Below are positions 8,757 to 17,832 of a stretch of 64,000 nucleotides of DNA, piece by piece; the first letter of the stretch is position 1, and every line of letters begins with the position of its first letter. Made by a program: the position numbers and the translations under genes. Location of the stretch: NCBI RefSeq assembly GCF_900100255.1, contig NZ_FMTS01000001.1, forward strand, positions 1 to 64,000. The letters are read 5' to 3'. The DNA comes from Asticcacaulis taihuensis. GTDB lineage: Bacteria; Pseudomonadota; Alphaproteobacteria; Caulobacterales; Caulobacteraceae. Under the pieces are notes generated by a model that searched no databases, had not been told where the DNA came from, and was given only the letters and a program-made list of their open reading frames with translations.

Positions 8757-8832
8757 AGGGGTGTAGTTCAGCTGGTAGAGCGTCGGTCTCCAAAACCGGA
8801 TGTCGTGGGTTCGAATCCCTCCGCCCCTGCCA
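8757..8832 (+). tRNA. tRNA-Trp (anticodon CCA)
   Basis: Complete 76-base cloverleaf. The acceptor stem AGGGGTG pairs with CGCCCCT, the anticodon stem TCGGT/ACCGG closes the loop CTCCAAA with anticodon CCA at 8790-8792, and the T-arm contains GGTTCGAATCC. The discriminator is G and CCA is encoded (8830-8832). The trpT-secE-nusG order is a conserved bacterial arrangement. Confidence 0.97.
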
Positions 8833-8926
8833 CTTTCTCTTTTCAAAGGCTTGAAACCTGGGTTTCTAGCCTCATTTCTGTTGTTCGGAAGCCGCGATCC
8901 GCGGCGCTCACATTGAATAGGCGTTT

Positions 8927-9250
8927 TTGACGGTGAAGAAACCTGAGACGAAGACCAAGACCGTTGAGCCGGGCCGCAAGGTCGCCATTGGCAAGATAAA
9001 CGTCGCGCAGGCGCCGGCAGGTGCCGCCGCCGTTGAAAAGGCGCCGAAAAAGCCATTCAATCCGACGAAGTTCTTCAAGGAAGTCCAGATCGAAGCCAAG
9101 CGCATCACCTGGACCAGCCGCAAGGAAGTCTGGATCACCACTGTGATGGTACTGATCATGGTCGTGCTGGCCGGTATTTTCTTCTTTGTTGTTGACGGCG
9201 GTATTGGCTTCCTGACCAACTACGTCACTAAAATCGGCCTGCAAGGATAA
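8927..9250 (+). CDS. secE: Preprotein translocase subunit SecE
   Basis: SecE stabilises SecY in the general secretion channel. This is the short single-helix form: about 50 residues of charged N-terminal extension, the conserved amphipathic segment FFKEVQIEAKRITWTSRKEVW, then one membrane helix (about residues 66-90). The start is uncertain: TTG 8927 has AGG five bases upstream, while GTG 8933 would remove two residues. It sits between tRNA-Trp and nusG, five bases before nusG, the universal arrangement. Confidence 0.95.
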   Translation: MTVKKPETKTKTVEPGRKVAIGKINVAQAPAGAAAVEKAPKKPFNPTKFFKEVQIEAKRITWTSRKEVWITTVMVLIMVVLAGIFFFVVDGGIGFLTNYVTKIGLQG

Positions 9251-9255
9251 ATTAT

Positions 9256-9831
9256 ATGGCTACCGCTGCACATTCCGAAACGCCGGTTCTCTCCAACCCG
9301 AACCACAAGTGGTACATTGTCCACGCCTATTCCAATTTCGAGAAGAAGGTGGCCGAGGCTCTGCGTGATCAGGCGAAGTCGCAGGGTCTGGAAGACAAGT
9401 TTTCTGAAATTCTGGTTCCTACCGAGGAAGTGGTTGAGGTCCGCCGTGGCCGCAAGTTCAATTCGGAACGCAAGTTCTTCCCCGGCTATGTGCTGGTAAA
9501 GATGGAGCTTTCGGACGAAGCCTATCACCTGGTCAAGAACACGCCGAAGGTGACCGGTTTCCTCGGTTCGGGCTCGAAGCCGATGCCGGTGTCGCAGAAG
9601 GAAGTCGACCGCATTCTTGGCAATTCGGCGGCTGCGGTCGAGCGTCCGATGCCCGTCCTGTCGTTCGATATCGGCGAGAAGGTCAAGATCGTCTCTGGTC
9701 ACTTCGCCTCCTTCGATGGCGTTGTGGAATCGGTCGATCAGGAACATGCCCGCCTGCGCGTCTCGGTGTCGATCTTTGGTCGCGCCACGCCGGTCGAACT
9801 GGAATATGCTCAGGTCGAAAAGACGGCCTGA
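9256..9831 (+). CDS. nusG: Transcription termination/antitermination factor NusG
   Basis: The 191-residue protein binds RNA polymerase and links it to Rho and ribosomes. The NGN domain (residues about 13-120) starts KWYIVHAYSNFEKKVAEAL and includes RKFFPGYVLVKM. The C-terminal KOW domain holds GEKVKIVSGHFASFDGVVES. Length is normal. Usually rplK follows in the same operon; here a terminator lies 50 bases downstream and rplK is 4.8 kb away. Confidence 0.97.
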   Translation: MATAAHSETPVLSNPNHKWYIVHAYSNFEKKVAEALRDQAKSQGLEDKFSEILVPTEEVVEVRRGRKFNSERKFFPGYVLVKMELSDEAYHLVKNTPKVTGFLGSGSKPMPVSQKEVDRILGNSAAAVERPMPVLSFDIGEKVKIVSGHFASFDGVVESVDQEHARLRVSVSIFGRATPVELEYAQVEKTA

Positions 9832-9883
9832 CGGCCTTCGGGGTCGAGAAGACGGCTTAAATTCACTGACGGCATGAATGTCG

Positions 9884-9916
9884 AAAAAGCGCTTCGGTAA
9901 GCCGGAGCGCTTTTTT
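9884..9916 (+). terminator. Strong terminator after nusG
   Basis: Stem AAAAAGCGCTTCGG / CCGGAGCGCTTTTT, 4-base loop, followed by T's. It separates secE-nusG from the next gene. Confidence 0.85.
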
Positions 9917-9963
9917 GTGTCCGGAGGCTGTGTTATGCCGCGTTCGGCCATATGGGGAAAGGC

Positions 9964-11967
9964 ATGAAGAGGATTATCTGTGCCGTATCTGGCCTCGGCC
10001 TGATGGCTGCCGGTATGGCACATGGGCAGGTCATGACCGCCTTGCCGGCCGAGATCGAGGTTGTGGTGGCCGGCCATGAGGCTGAAACACCTGATCGCCA
10101 GACCTACGACGTCACTCCGGACCCCGAAGCGCGCAGCGGCGTCATTGCCGATATCCTGCGCAAACTACCCTCAGTCACTTTTTCTCCGAATGGCACTGTT
10201 GCGCTGCGGGGCGCCGCCGTGACGGTCCTGGTTGATGGCAAAGCGCCGCCGGAGGGCAATGCGGTGATCCAGAGCCTGCCATCGGCGGCGGTAGACCGTA
10301 TCGAAATCATGGCCACGCCTTCGTCGCAGTTTGCGCCCGCCGGAACGGGTGGCATCATCAACCTCATTACGCGCCGGCACCGCCTCATGAAGCGCTCTGG
10401 TGAGGTCACCGCTCAGACCAACACATTGGGGCAGGGGAATGCGTCGCTGTCCTCCAGGCTGGAAACCGACCGCTGGACGGTGAACAGCCAGTTCTATGCC
10501 GATCATTTCCTTGATCGCAGTGTGCCCTATCTCCAGCAAGCTGCGCTTAACGAAAACGAGGATGACTATGACGTCACCGACCGTGAAGATCACACGCGGG
10601 CCGTTTCGGCCACAGTAAACGGCCGGCTCAGCGCGGCCTGGAAACTGTCGGACCGCGCCGATCTGACCTTCAAGGGAGAGGCGGGCCGTTATGACTCTGT
10701 CAGCCGCGGCATTACCTATTATCGGGGGTTTGATGACTTCGATGAGCGTTCCGACATCCGAAGCGCCAACCGGCATAGTGATGTTCAGGTGCTTTATGAT
10801 TACGCAGGCGACAGTCATGGTGAATATCTCTCCCTGACGGCTGAACATCTGCAGAACCGGAGCCGGACCGCCTCGGTATATGATCAGGTCGGCGGATATC
10901 CTTATGATACCTTATTTGCCAGCAAGAGCGTCACGGACCGGGCGCAAGGGGATTATGAGCGCCGGTTCGGCCAAGGGCGGCTGACCTTTGGTGCGTCGTT
11001 CGACCGGACGGGCCTGAAACTGCAATCCGGTTCGGAAAGCGTCGAACTGGCAATCGGGCTGGCGGATTATTTCGATGGGTTCTCAGCCAGCCGCACGCTT
11101 ACGGCGGTTTATGCCACCTGGCAAATGCCGGTTGGCCCCTGGACGGTTCTGAGTGGCCTGAGAGCAGAAAGGGAGAAATTGCGGCTGGTGGATACGGGTA
11201 AATCCGATGCCCTGGCCTGGTATCCGTCCTTTCACGCCGGCCGGGATCTGACTGACAGGGCGCGACTGAAGATCGACTACAGCCGGCGCGTGCTGCGTCC
11301 CGACCTCGGTGAATACGATCCAGGCATCCGCTACTTCGGCGCCTTCAAGGCATTTTCGGGAAATCCGGACCTTAAGCCACAGACAACGGACTCATACGAG
11401 ATCGGCTATGCCTATGACGAAAAGGACTTCGGCACTGATGCGACCTTATACTACCGTGAAACGCGCGGCAGCTTCACGGGCTATGCCGAACTGACGGATA
11501 ACGGCCTGCTGCTGACCAGTCGCATCAATTCCGGCCGCAGCCGGTCCGGTGGGCTGGAACTGACCTGGCGCGGCCCCTTGTCGAAGCGCCTGAGCTATTC
11601 CGCCAATGGTAACCTGTCCTACACGGAATTCCCGTTTGCCGATGGCGGTACGCACAGCCAATTCGGCTGGTCCGGTAATGTGCTGCTCGAATACAACACC
11701 GACAATGGCGATCAATATCAGCTCAATGCGACGGGGTACGGCCGGGCCCTGACCTTGCAGGGCTATACCCGCGGCGTTTGCCGCCTTGACGCCAGTTACC
11801 AGCACCGCCTGAATGACAGGCTGTCGCTTGTGGTCAGCGCAGCCGATATTTTCAATACGTCACGGTTCAGCACGGTCGTGGATACACGGGCGCTGAAGAC
11901 CGTATCAACAGGCCGGCCGAACCTGCGGACGCTGAAAATCGCGTTGACCTATCGCTTCGGTGCTTAA
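9964..11967 (+). CDS. TonB-dependent receptor (plug plus outer-membrane beta-barrel)
   Basis: The 667-residue outer-membrane protein has a signal peptide ([17 protein letters not shown]...HG-Q) and a plug domain. The plug includes [30 protein letters not shown] and [20 protein letters not shown], the carboxypeptidase-regulatory-free 'OMP beta-barrel family 3' style. A barrel follows and ends ALTYRFGA. The ligand is not deducible; the adjacent convergent gene is a copper exporter but that alone does not imply copper uptake. Start: ATG 9964 begins the signal peptide and has GGGGAAAGG just upstream; an ATG at 9952 is in frame. The stop overlaps the copA stop (TTAA). Confidence 0.9.
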   Translation: MKRIICAVSGLGLMAAGMAHGQVMTALPAEIEVVVAGHEAETPDRQTYDVTPDPEARSGVIADILRKLPSVTFSPNGTVALRGAAVTVLVDGKAPPEGNAVIQSLPSAAVDRIEIMATPSSQFAPAGTGGIINLITRRHRLMKRSGEVTAQTNTLGQGNASLSSRLETDRWTVNSQFYADHFLDRSVPYLQQAALNENEDDYDVTDREDHTRAVSATVNGRLSAAWKLSDRADLTFKGEAGRYDSVSRGITYYRGFDDFDERSDIRSANRHSDVQVLYDYAGDSHGEYLSLTAEHLQNRSRTASVYDQVGGYPYDTLFASKSVTDRAQGDYERRFGQGRLTFGASFDRTGLKLQSGSESVELAIGLADYFDGFSASRTLTAVYATWQMPVGPWTVLSGLRAEREKLRLVDTGKSDALAWYPSFHAGRDLTDRARLKIDYSRRVLRPDLGEYDPGIRYFGAFKAFSGNPDLKPQTTDSYEIGYAYDEKDFGTDATLYYRETRGSFTGYAELTDNGLLLTSRINSGRSRSGGLELTWRGPLSKRLSYSANGNLSYTEFPFADGGTHSQFGWSGNVLLEYNTDNGDQYQLNATGYGRALTLQGYTRGVCRLDASYQHRLNDRLSLVVSAADIFNTSRFSTVVDTRALKTVSTGRPNLRTLKIALTYRFGA

Positions 11968-14168
11968 AGCTTCGCCGCGCGTATGCGCAGGGCATTGGCG
12001 ATGACGGAGACCGAACTGAGCGACATGGCGGCCGAAGCAATGACCGGTGACAGCAGCAGGCCAAACGCCGGGTAAAGCAGGCCGGCCGCCACCGGCACGC
12101 CGATGGTGTTGTAGGCAAAGGCAAAGACCAGGTTCTGCTTGATATTGCGCATCACCACCCGGCTCAGGGCGCGCGCCTTGACGATGCCGCCCAGGTCGCC
12201 CCGGATCAGTGTGATGCCGGCGCTTTCCATGGCGATGTCGGTGCCGTTGCCCATGGCAATGCCGACTGTGGCGGCGGCGAGGGCAGGGGCGTCATTGACG
12301 CCGTCACCCGCCATGGCGACCTTGCGGCCCTGGCGGATCAGATCCTCGATCACGTTGGCTTTCTGGTCCGGCAGAACATCCGCGCGCACGTCCGTCAGGC
12401 CCAGTGAGACCGCAACTGCCTGGGCGGTGGCAGTATTGTCGCCGGTCAGCATGATCACGTTCAGGCCCTCCGCTGTCAGGGCTTTCAGGGCGGCAGGCGT
12501 GGTGGTCTTGACCGGATCGGCGACGACGATGATCCCGGCGGGGGCGCCATCGAGGGTGAGGCTGACAACCGTCTGGCCCTGATCGCGGTAAGGCTGGGCC
12601 AGCGCGGTCAGTTCCGGCGTCTCGCCGAGCAGAGCGGCATTGCCAAGCGCGATGGCCGTGCCGTCAGCCGTGCCGGTGACCCCCTTGCCGTTCAGAACCT
12701 TGAAGTCACTGACCGCATGGGTCGGCAGGCCCTTGGCCTTGGCCTCCCTGACGATGGCGTCGGCAATCGGATGTTCGCTGAGCGCCTCGACAGCCGCGGC
12801 CATGGCCAGGACACGGTCCTCATCGATCGTGCCGACCGTCCTGACCGCAATCAGGCGCGGCCTGCCCTCGGTCAGGGTGCCGGTCTTGTCAAAAACCAGG
12901 GTGTCTACGCTTTCAAAGGCTTCCAGGACAGCCGCGTCGCGCACCAGGATGCCTTCGCGGGCGGCGCGGCCGGTGCCGGCCATGATCGACATGGGCGTGG
13001 CCAAGCCCAGGGCGCACGGGCAGGCGATGATCAGTACGGCGATAGCGTTCATCAGGGCGTGGCCGAGACGCGGCTCCGGTCCCCACAGCATCCAGCCGGC
13101 AAAGGTCAGCACGGCGCAGAGGACGACGGCCGGCACGAACCAGCCCGAAACCGTATCAGCGACACGCTGGATGGGCGCGCGTGATCGCTGCGCCTGGCCG
13201 ACACGGGCGACGATCTGCGCCAGCAGGGTATCATTGCCGACTCGTGTGGCTTTCATCGTCAGGCTGCCGGACTGATTGACCGTGGCGCCGGTCACCTTGT
13301 CACCCGGCTGTTTGCTGACCGGCATGGCCTCGCCGGTCAGCATGGATTCATCGACATGGCTGGCGCCATCGACCACCTCACCATCCGTCGGCACCTTTTC
13401 GCCCGGACGGATGCGCAAAGTATCGCCGACCTGCACCTGTTCGAGCGGGATCGTCTCTTCTTCACCATCGCGCAGACGATGGGCCGTGGCGGGAGCCAGT
13501 TTCAGCAGGGCGCGAATGGCGTCACCGGTCTGGGCGCGCGCCTTCAGTTCGAGCACCTGGCCGACCAGTACCAGGGTAGTGATGACGGCCGCAGCTTCAA
13601 AATAGACGGCGGGCGTCATGCCGGCCATATGCGGAAAAGCGTCGGGCACAATCACCGCCACCGCGGAGTAGGCCCAGGCCACCAGAACGCCCAGGGCGAT
13701 CAGGGTAAACATGTTGAGGTGGCGCGTCGTCAGGGATTGCCAGCCGCGCACAAGGAAGGGCCAGCCGCCCCACAGGGCCACCGGTGTGGCGAGGAGTAGC
13801 TGTATCCAGACAGACAAGTGGTCCGGCACAAGGGAGGGCAGGCCCAGATGGGCGCCCATGGCCAGTACGGCGACCGGGACGGACAGGATGGCCGAAATCC
13901 ACAGGCGGCGCGTCATGTCGGCCAGTTCCGGATTGGCGGTATTCTCCAGGGTGATGACTTCGGGCTCCAGCGCCATGCCGCAGATCGGGCACGAACCGGG
14001 GCCTTCCTGACGAATCTGCGGATGCATGGGGCAGGTATAGACGACGGCCTCGCCAGCCTTCGGTTCAGGGACGGGCGTTGCTGGAGTTGTGTGGGGGTGG
14101 CAGCAGGACTTGGCTTCAGGACCGGTGTCAACAGGCGTGTGTGAATGATGATTTGTGTGTTCGGGCAT
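11964..14168 (-). CDS. copA: Copper-translocating P-type ATPase, P1B-1 type
   Basis: The 734-residue exporter pumps Cu(I) from the cytoplasm. It begins with a His/Cys-rich tail ([15 protein letters not shown]) and a YHS-like metal-binding motif [20 protein letters not shown] in place of the usual CxxC HMA domain. The core has the ion-binding CPC in [11 protein letters not shown], the phosphorylated Asp in DKTGTLTEG, the actuator [13 protein letters not shown] (P1B His-Pro) and the hinge [10 protein letters not shown]. Eight membrane helices are apparent. It lies 9 bases downstream of csoR in one operon and converges on the TonB receptor gene with a 4-base overlap. Copper-induced derepression by CsoR is expected. 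Confidence 0.93.
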   Translation of the reverse strand: MPEHTNHHSHTPVDTGPEAKSCCHPHTTPATPVPEPKAGEAVVYTCPMHPQIRQEGPGSCPICGMALEPEVITLENTANPELADMTRRLWISAILSVPVAVLAMGAHLGLPSLVPDHLSVWIQLLLATPVALWGGWPFLVRGWQSLTTRHLNMFTLIALGVLVAWAYSAVAVIVPDAFPHMAGMTPAVYFEAAAVITTLVLVGQVLELKARAQTGDAIRALLKLAPATAHRLRDGEEETIPLEQVQVGDTLRIRPGEKVPTDGEVVDGASHVDESMLTGEAMPVSKQPGDKVTGATVNQSGSLTMKATRVGNDTLLAQIVARVGQAQRSRAPIQRVADTVSGWFVPAVVLCAVLTFAGWMLWGPEPRLGHALMNAIAVLIIACPCALGLATPMSIMAGTGRAAREGILVRDAAVLEAFESVDTLVFDKTGTLTEGRPRLIAVRTVGTIDEDRVLAMAAAVEALSEHPIADAIVREAKAKGLPTHAVSDFKVLNGKGVTGTADGTAIALGNAALLGETPELTALAQPYRDQGQTVVSLTLDGAPAGIIVVADPVKTTTPAALKALTAEGLNVIMLTGDNTATAQAVAVSLGLTDVRADVLPDQKANVIEDLIRQGRKVAMAGDGVNDAPALAAATVGIAMGNGTDIAMESAGITLIRGDLGGIVKARALSRVVMRNIKQNLVFAFAYNTIGVPVAAGLLYPAFGLLLSPVIASAAMSLSSVSVIANALRIRAAKL

Positions 14169-14177
14169 GGTATCCGC

Positions 14178-14462
14178 CTATTCGTATTTCTTCAGCAGGG
14201 TCATAATCTCGGCGATCTGCGCCGCCTGCTGCGTTTCGTTTTCACTGGCGGAACGCTTGAGGCAGGATTGCATGTGCGTTTCCAGTACGGCCAATTCGAT
14301 GGATTTAAGGGCGCTGCGGGCGGCACGGAGCTGGGTCAGGATGTCGATGCAGTAGCGTTCGTCCGCGACCATGCGCTTGACGGCTTCGATCTGTCCGGCG
14401 GCGCGGTTAAGCGCAGGCAGTTGGGCGGAATGGGAGGGGTGATGCGCCATTTTGATGTCCAT
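14178..14462 (-). CDS. CsoR/RcnR-family metal-sensing repressor
   Basis: The 94-residue all-helical DUF156 regulator contains LNRAAGQIEAVKRMV, RYCIDILTQLRAARSAL and ETHMQSCLKR. The Cys...His...Cys set (C38, H62 and C66, approximately) is the Cu(I) site of CsoR, which fits its position directly before copA. It should repress its own operon and release on copper binding. Two GGGTAT-type palindromes lie immediately upstream. Start: ATG 14462 has AGG three bases upstream; an in-frame ATG at 14450 (MAHHPSH) is possible. Confidence 0.9.
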   Translation of the reverse strand: MDIKMAHHPSHSAQLPALNRAAGQIEAVKRMVADERYCIDILTQLRAARSALKSIELAVLETHMQSCLKRSASENETQQAAQIAEIMTLLKKYE

Positions 14463-14506
14463 ATACCTGGGGTGGGTATGTGTTGGATATACCCCTGCTG
14501 GGTATA
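14463..14506 (-). promoter_or_regulatory. Two CsoR-type operators upstream of csoR-copA
   Basis: Site 1 (14488-14506) is TATACCC-CTGCT-GGGTATA, a perfect 7-bp inverted repeat. Site 2 (14463-14479) is ATACC-N7-GGTAT. Their starts are 25 bases apart and they abut the csoR start codon. G-tract/TATAC palindromes are typical CsoR/RcnR binding sites, so autoregulation is inferred. Confidence 0.7.
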
Positions 14507-14546
14507 AATCAATGCGGCATTGTGTCGGTTTTCAGTCTTCTAAGCC

Positions 14547-14575
14547 TTGCCAAGCCGTGACAAAGCGGTTATAGC
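14547..14575 (+). promoter_or_regulatory. Predicted promoter of rplKA
   Basis: TTGCCA, 17 bases, TATAGC, about 100 bases upstream of rplK. Since nusG ends in a terminator, rplKA needs its own promoter, and this is the best match in the 210-base gap. Confidence 0.6.
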
Positions 14576-14641
14576 GCCGGCTCTTCGTTGCATGACGAGG
14601 GTAAATCCGTGGGAGCAGAGATGCGCACCACGGCTCACATT

Positions 14642-14658
14642 GTCCTCATCGTGAGGAC
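14642..14658 (+). promoter_or_regulatory. Hairpin in the rplK 5' leader beside the ribosome site
   Basis: GTCCTCA-TCG-TGAGGAC, a perfect 7-bp stem ending three bases before CAGGAG. In other bacteria L1 represses this operon by binding the leader, so a regulatory role is plausible but not shown. Confidence 0.4.
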
Positions 14659-14673
14659 TACAGGAGATATCTA

Positions 14674-15102
14674 ATGGCTAAGAAAATCCTGGGCTATATC
14701 AAGCTCCAGGTGAAGGCCGGCTCTGCCACGCCTTCGCCCCCCATCGGCCCGGCACTGGGTCAACGCGGCGTCAACATCATGGGTTTCTGTAAGGAATTCA
14801 ACGCCCGTACCGAAAACGTCGAGAAGGGCACACCGCTTCCGACCATCATCACGGTCTATCAGGACAAGTCGTTCACCTTCGTGACGAAGACTCCGCCGGC
14901 CACCTTCTTCATCAAGCAGGCACTGAACCTGAAGTCCGGCTCGAAGCTGCCGGGCCGCGATTCCGCCGGCAAGATCACGCGCGCCCAACTGCGCGATATC
15001 GCCGAAAAGAAGATGAAGGATCTGAGCGCCCACGATCTCGATCAGGCGACCAAGATCATCGAAGGTTCCGCCCGTTCCATGGGCCTGCAGGTGGTGGACT
15101 AA
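14674..15102 (+). CDS. rplK: 50S ribosomal protein L11
   Basis: The 142-residue protein forms the GTPase-associated centre with 23S rRNA and is needed for RelA activation. It shows [30 protein letters not shown], the proline-rich N-domain signature, and the C-terminal RNA-binding part ending [15 protein letters not shown]. Length is standard. rplA follows after one base. Confidence 0.98.
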   Translation: MAKKILGYIKLQVKAGSATPSPPIGPALGQRGVNIMGFCKEFNARTENVEKGTPLPTIITVYQDKSFTFVTKTPPATFFIKQALNLKSGSKLPGRDSAGKITRAQLRDIAEKKMKDLSAHDLDQATKIIEGSARSMGLQVVD

Positions 15103-15103
15103 T

Positions 15104-15790
15104 ATGACCAAGATCGCAAAGCGTATTAAGGCGTGGGAAAACGACGCCAACAAGCTCTACGGCCTGACCGAAGCGCTGAACGTCGTCAAGGCGAACGCCA
15201 AGGCCAAGTTCGACGAATCCGTTGAAATCGCCGTCAACCTGGGTGTCGACCCGCGTCACGCCGACCAGCAGGTCCGTGGCGTCGTCAACCTGCCGTCCGG
15301 CACCGGCAAGGACGTTCGCGTCGCCGTGTTCGCCAAGGATAAGAAGGCTGAAGAAGCTCTGGCCGCCGGCGCTGAAGTCGTTGGCGCCGAAGACCTGGTC
15401 GAAAAGATCATGGGCGGCTTCATGGACTTTGACCGCGTCATCGCGTCCCCGGACATGATGGCCCTGGTCGGTCGCCTCGGTAAGGTGCTCGGCCCGCGCG
15501 GCCTGATGCCGAACCCGAAGGTCGGCACCGTCACCCCGAACGTCGCCCAGGCCGTCAAGGATGCCAAGGGCGGTGCGGTCGAGTTCCGCGTCGAAAAGGC
15601 CGGTATCGTCCACGTCGGCGTCGGCAAGGTGTCGTTCACGGTTGAACAACTGGAAGCCAACGTCAAGGCCCTGGTCGACGCGTTGGTCAAGGCCCGTCCG
15701 TCGGGCGCCAAGGGCCTCTATGTCAAGAAGATCGCTCTGTCTTCGACCATGGGGCCGGGCGTGAAGGTCGATACGGCCTCTGCCTCGTAA
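15104..15790 (+). CDS. rplA: 50S ribosomal protein L1
   Basis: The 228-residue L1-stalk protein, which also represses rplKA translation in other bacteria. Family motifs include [41 protein letters not shown] and the C-terminal [16 protein letters not shown]. It is the last gene of the two-gene rplKA unit and is followed by a strong terminator, unlike the usual continuation into rplJ. Confidence 0.98.
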   Translation: MTKIAKRIKAWENDANKLYGLTEALNVVKANAKAKFDESVEIAVNLGVDPRHADQQVRGVVNLPSGTGKDVRVAVFAKDKKAEEALAAGAEVVGAEDLVEKIMGGFMDFDRVIASPDMMALVGRLGKVLGPRGLMPNPKVGTVTPNVAQAVKDAKGGAVEFRVEKAGIVHVGVGKVSFTVEQLEANVKALVDALVKARPSGAKGLYVKKIALSSTMGPGVKVDTASAS

Positions 15791-15812
15791 GTCTTTCAGA
15801 CTGAAAAGAATT

Positions 15813-15845
15813 AAGCCGCTCCAGCAATGGAGCGGCTTTTTTTAT
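15813..15845 (+). terminator. Terminator after rplA
   Basis: Stem AAGCCGCTCCA / TGGAGCGGCTT, loop GCAA, then six or more T's. The T-run touches the end of the convergent miaE gene. Confidence 0.9.
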
Positions 15846-16441
15846 GCCGGTGGGCCTGAGTGAAAACGGAATTCTGTGTCGGGTTCGGCGATCAATGCCT
15901 GTTCGGTTTCGCGGATGACCGGAAGGCGCCGGGCAATGTCATCCGCGTCACCGTAAAGATGCGCCAGCTTGAGGTAACCGGTGAAATGGCGCGCTTCACT
16001 TTTCAGCAGACCGAAATAGAACTTTCCCAGTTCCTCATCGAGATGCGGCGCAACGGCGCCAAAGCGTTCGCAGGAGCGTGCCTCGATAAAGGCGCTGATC
16101 AGCAGGATATCGACCATCGTGCCGGGCTCGGTGCGGCGACACAAACGCCGCAGGCCCATGGCGTAGCGTGACGGGGTGAGGGGGCGTAGCGCAATGCCGC
16201 GCCGCTTCATGATCTTCATCACCTGCTCATGATGCGCCAACTCCTCGCGGGCCAGACGCGCCATGGCAAGGATGAGCGCCTCGCTTTCCTGATACTTGGC
16301 CATCAGGTTTATGGCATTGCTGGCCGCCTTGTACTCGCAGTTCTTGTGATCGAGCAGCAGCAGGTCCTGGTTCTGCAGCGCCGCATCGACCCAGGCGGGC
16401 GGTGTCGGGCTGCCCAGAAAACTATGGATATCACTCAGCAT
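15842..16441 (-). CDS. miaE: tRNA-(ms2io6A) hydroxylase MiaE
   Basis: MiaE is a non-haem di-iron enzyme that hydroxylates the isopentenyl group of 2-methylthio-isopentenyl-adenosine at position 37 of tRNAs. The 199-residue protein has the ferritin-like iron ligands: Glu in LDHKNCEYKAAS, LAREELAHHEQV, FIEARSCERF and LKSEARHF. The frame extends to 16468, but ATG 16441 has AAGGAG five bases upstream. It is monocistronic and convergent to rplA. Confidence 0.92.
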   Translation of the reverse strand: MLSDIHSFLGSPTPPAWVDAALQNQDLLLLDHKNCEYKAASNAINLMAKYQESEALILAMARLAREELAHHEQVMKIMKRRGIALRPLTPSRYAMGLRRLCRRTEPGTMVDILLISAFIEARSCERFGAVAPHLDEELGKFYFGLLKSEARHFTGYLKLAHLYGDADDIARRLPVIRETEQALIAEPDTEFRFHSGPPA

Positions 16442-16785
16442 GGAAACTCCTTGCGCATCTATTGGCAAGGCCGCGTTTTGAAATCAAGTCGTTCGTTCAG
16501 ACTGACGTCATGAAGTTGTAACAAATGTAAATAATGGCAGCCAAGAAATTTGCACGTTTATGCAAAAATATCTCTTGAAAACATTACCTATTGTTCACTC
16601 GACTTCCTGTGCCGTTGCGGTATTTTCAGACTTGTGGGATTCGGCATATTAATGTTATGCGGGCCGCGGGATTTCAAGGCGGCTTAATACTGCTTTTGCC
16701 TCACTTATTTCCTGCCATTATTTGGCAGATGACAGGTTTATCTGAGTGAACTTCCTCTCCGGGTTGCCGCAGCTCAGGTAATGTG
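16442..16785. other. AT-rich intergenic region between miaE and the sulfotransferase gene
   Basis: No convincing coding frame was found. It contains an inverted repeat TTTGCA-CGTTTA-TGCAAA at 16549-16566, about 110 bases upstream of miaE, which could be a regulator site. It is clearly richer in A+T than its neighbours and must include the miaE promoter. Confidence 0.4.
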
Positions 16786-16816
16786 GGGGAAGATGTAGGC
16801 GCATCTTCCCCTTTTA
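16786..16816 (+). terminator. Hairpin with T-run downstream of the sulfotransferase gene
   Basis: A perfect 10-bp stem GGGGAAGATG / CATCTTCCCC with loop TAGGCG, followed on the plus strand by TTTTATATT. It lies just after the stop of a minus-strand gene, where the U-run would not be on the transcript, so it may act as a simple hairpin terminator or stop plus-strand readthrough. Confidence 0.45.
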
Positions 16817-16824
16817 TATTGCCT

Positions 16825-17745
16825 TCAGGAGGCGAGGCGCTCTGCCTCGGCGTCTGGATCGGGCAGGACGCCCAGTTCAATAAGGTCCGGCTCACCGGCG
16901 GTCTTGATGATGTCGTAGATGACCTGTTTCTCTTCGGCGCTGAAATAGGCGTCGCCCCGGCCGCCGACGCCCTTGTTGAAGCGCACGGCCTCCTTGTCCT
17001 GCATCGCCAGTTGCAATGCCGCCTGCGCCTGTTCACGGCTATAGGTATGGGCGGGATCAACATGCTGGATGATAGCCATCAGCAGGTCGACCGGACGTTC
17101 CACGAGATCTTCGTAACGCATCCACAAGGGTGGACGTATGCCCTTTTCCATGCAGGCTTTTGAATAGCGCAGCCAGCTACCGTAATGGCGCGCGTACCAT
17201 AGGGGGGCGAAGTGGATCAGTCCATGCCGGCGTTCCTCCGCCGTCATTTCCGAAAACGGCTTGCCGTTTTCGGTCAGGAAATCCCAGTCGGGATAGCCGC
17301 CGGTCGCCAGGTTTTTCTCCTGGTGGTTGGCCCAGGAAACGAGCGTGTCGTAAATATTACGCGTGGCGATCAGGACCGGAATATCAAAAGCTTCGACGAT
17401 TTCAGTGGTTGCCTGGGTGGCCACTGTATGCAGGTGCATGACGGCGGCGCGCGGCGTGGTGTCGGTCAGGACATGTTGGTTGAAGATCAGCGGAAAATAG
17501 GGCTCGCGGTTGGGGCCGACGGCGACATAGGAGCCGCGCGACAGGTGCGCCTGGTAGTGGAAGCTGAGCAGGTGGATCAGCGCCACGCGCATATAGGTGC
17601 CGCCGACCTTCAGCGGGTAGGCCAGTATGGTCTGGATGTTTTTGGTCTTGGTGGCGGTGATCATGCCACGCATTTCCGCCGTGATTTCGCCGGTATGGAC
17701 CGGCATGGTGCTCATGATTTTATAAATGGCTTCATATGCGGACAT
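16825..17745 (-). CDS. Sulfotransferase-domain protein
   Basis: The 306-residue protein resembles PAPS-dependent sulfotransferases. A P-loop-like 5'-phosphosulfate motif YPLKVGGTYMR (residues 43-53), a 3'-phosphate motif ATRNIYDTLVSW and MRYEDLVERP appear in the right order, with a conserved end region KGVGGRGDAYFS similar to RxGxxGxW in the family. The P-loop deviates from the usual YPKSGTTW, so donor use is unproven. The acceptor (polysaccharide, lipid or small molecule) is unknown. Start: ATG 17745 has TAGGAG seven bases upstream; a GTG at 17763 is in frame. It lies behind a GlxA-type regulator on the same strand. Confidence 0.7.
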   Translation of the reverse strand: MSAYEAIYKIMSTMPVHTGEITAEMRGMITATKTKNIQTILAYPLKVGGTYMRVALIHLLSFHYQAHLSRGSYVAVGPNREPYFPLIFNQHVLTDTTPRAAVMHLHTVATQATTEIVEAFDIPVLIATRNIYDTLVSWANHQEKNLATGGYPDWDFLTENGKPFSEMTAEERRHGLIHFAPLWYARHYGSWLRYSKACMEKGIRPPLWMRYEDLVERPVDLLMAIIQHVDPAHTYSREQAQAALQLAMQDKEAVRFNKGVGGRGDAYFSAEEKQVIYDIIKTAGEPDLIELGVLPDPDAEAERLAS

Positions 17746-17832
17746 GATGTCTCCTAAACTCACAGCTACGCGCTTTGTACATCAGACGCGATTCAGAGTT
17801 AGAATTTCATTAACCACGTTTGGAGCGGCGGT

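Noticed and set aside
9916-14168. Copper/TonB region as a mobile island
   Set aside because: No integrase, transposase, direct repeat or obvious composition change was visible at its edges.
14510-14673. A small gene upstream of rplK
   Set aside because: No frame with a start and ribosome site; the region fits a promoter and leader.
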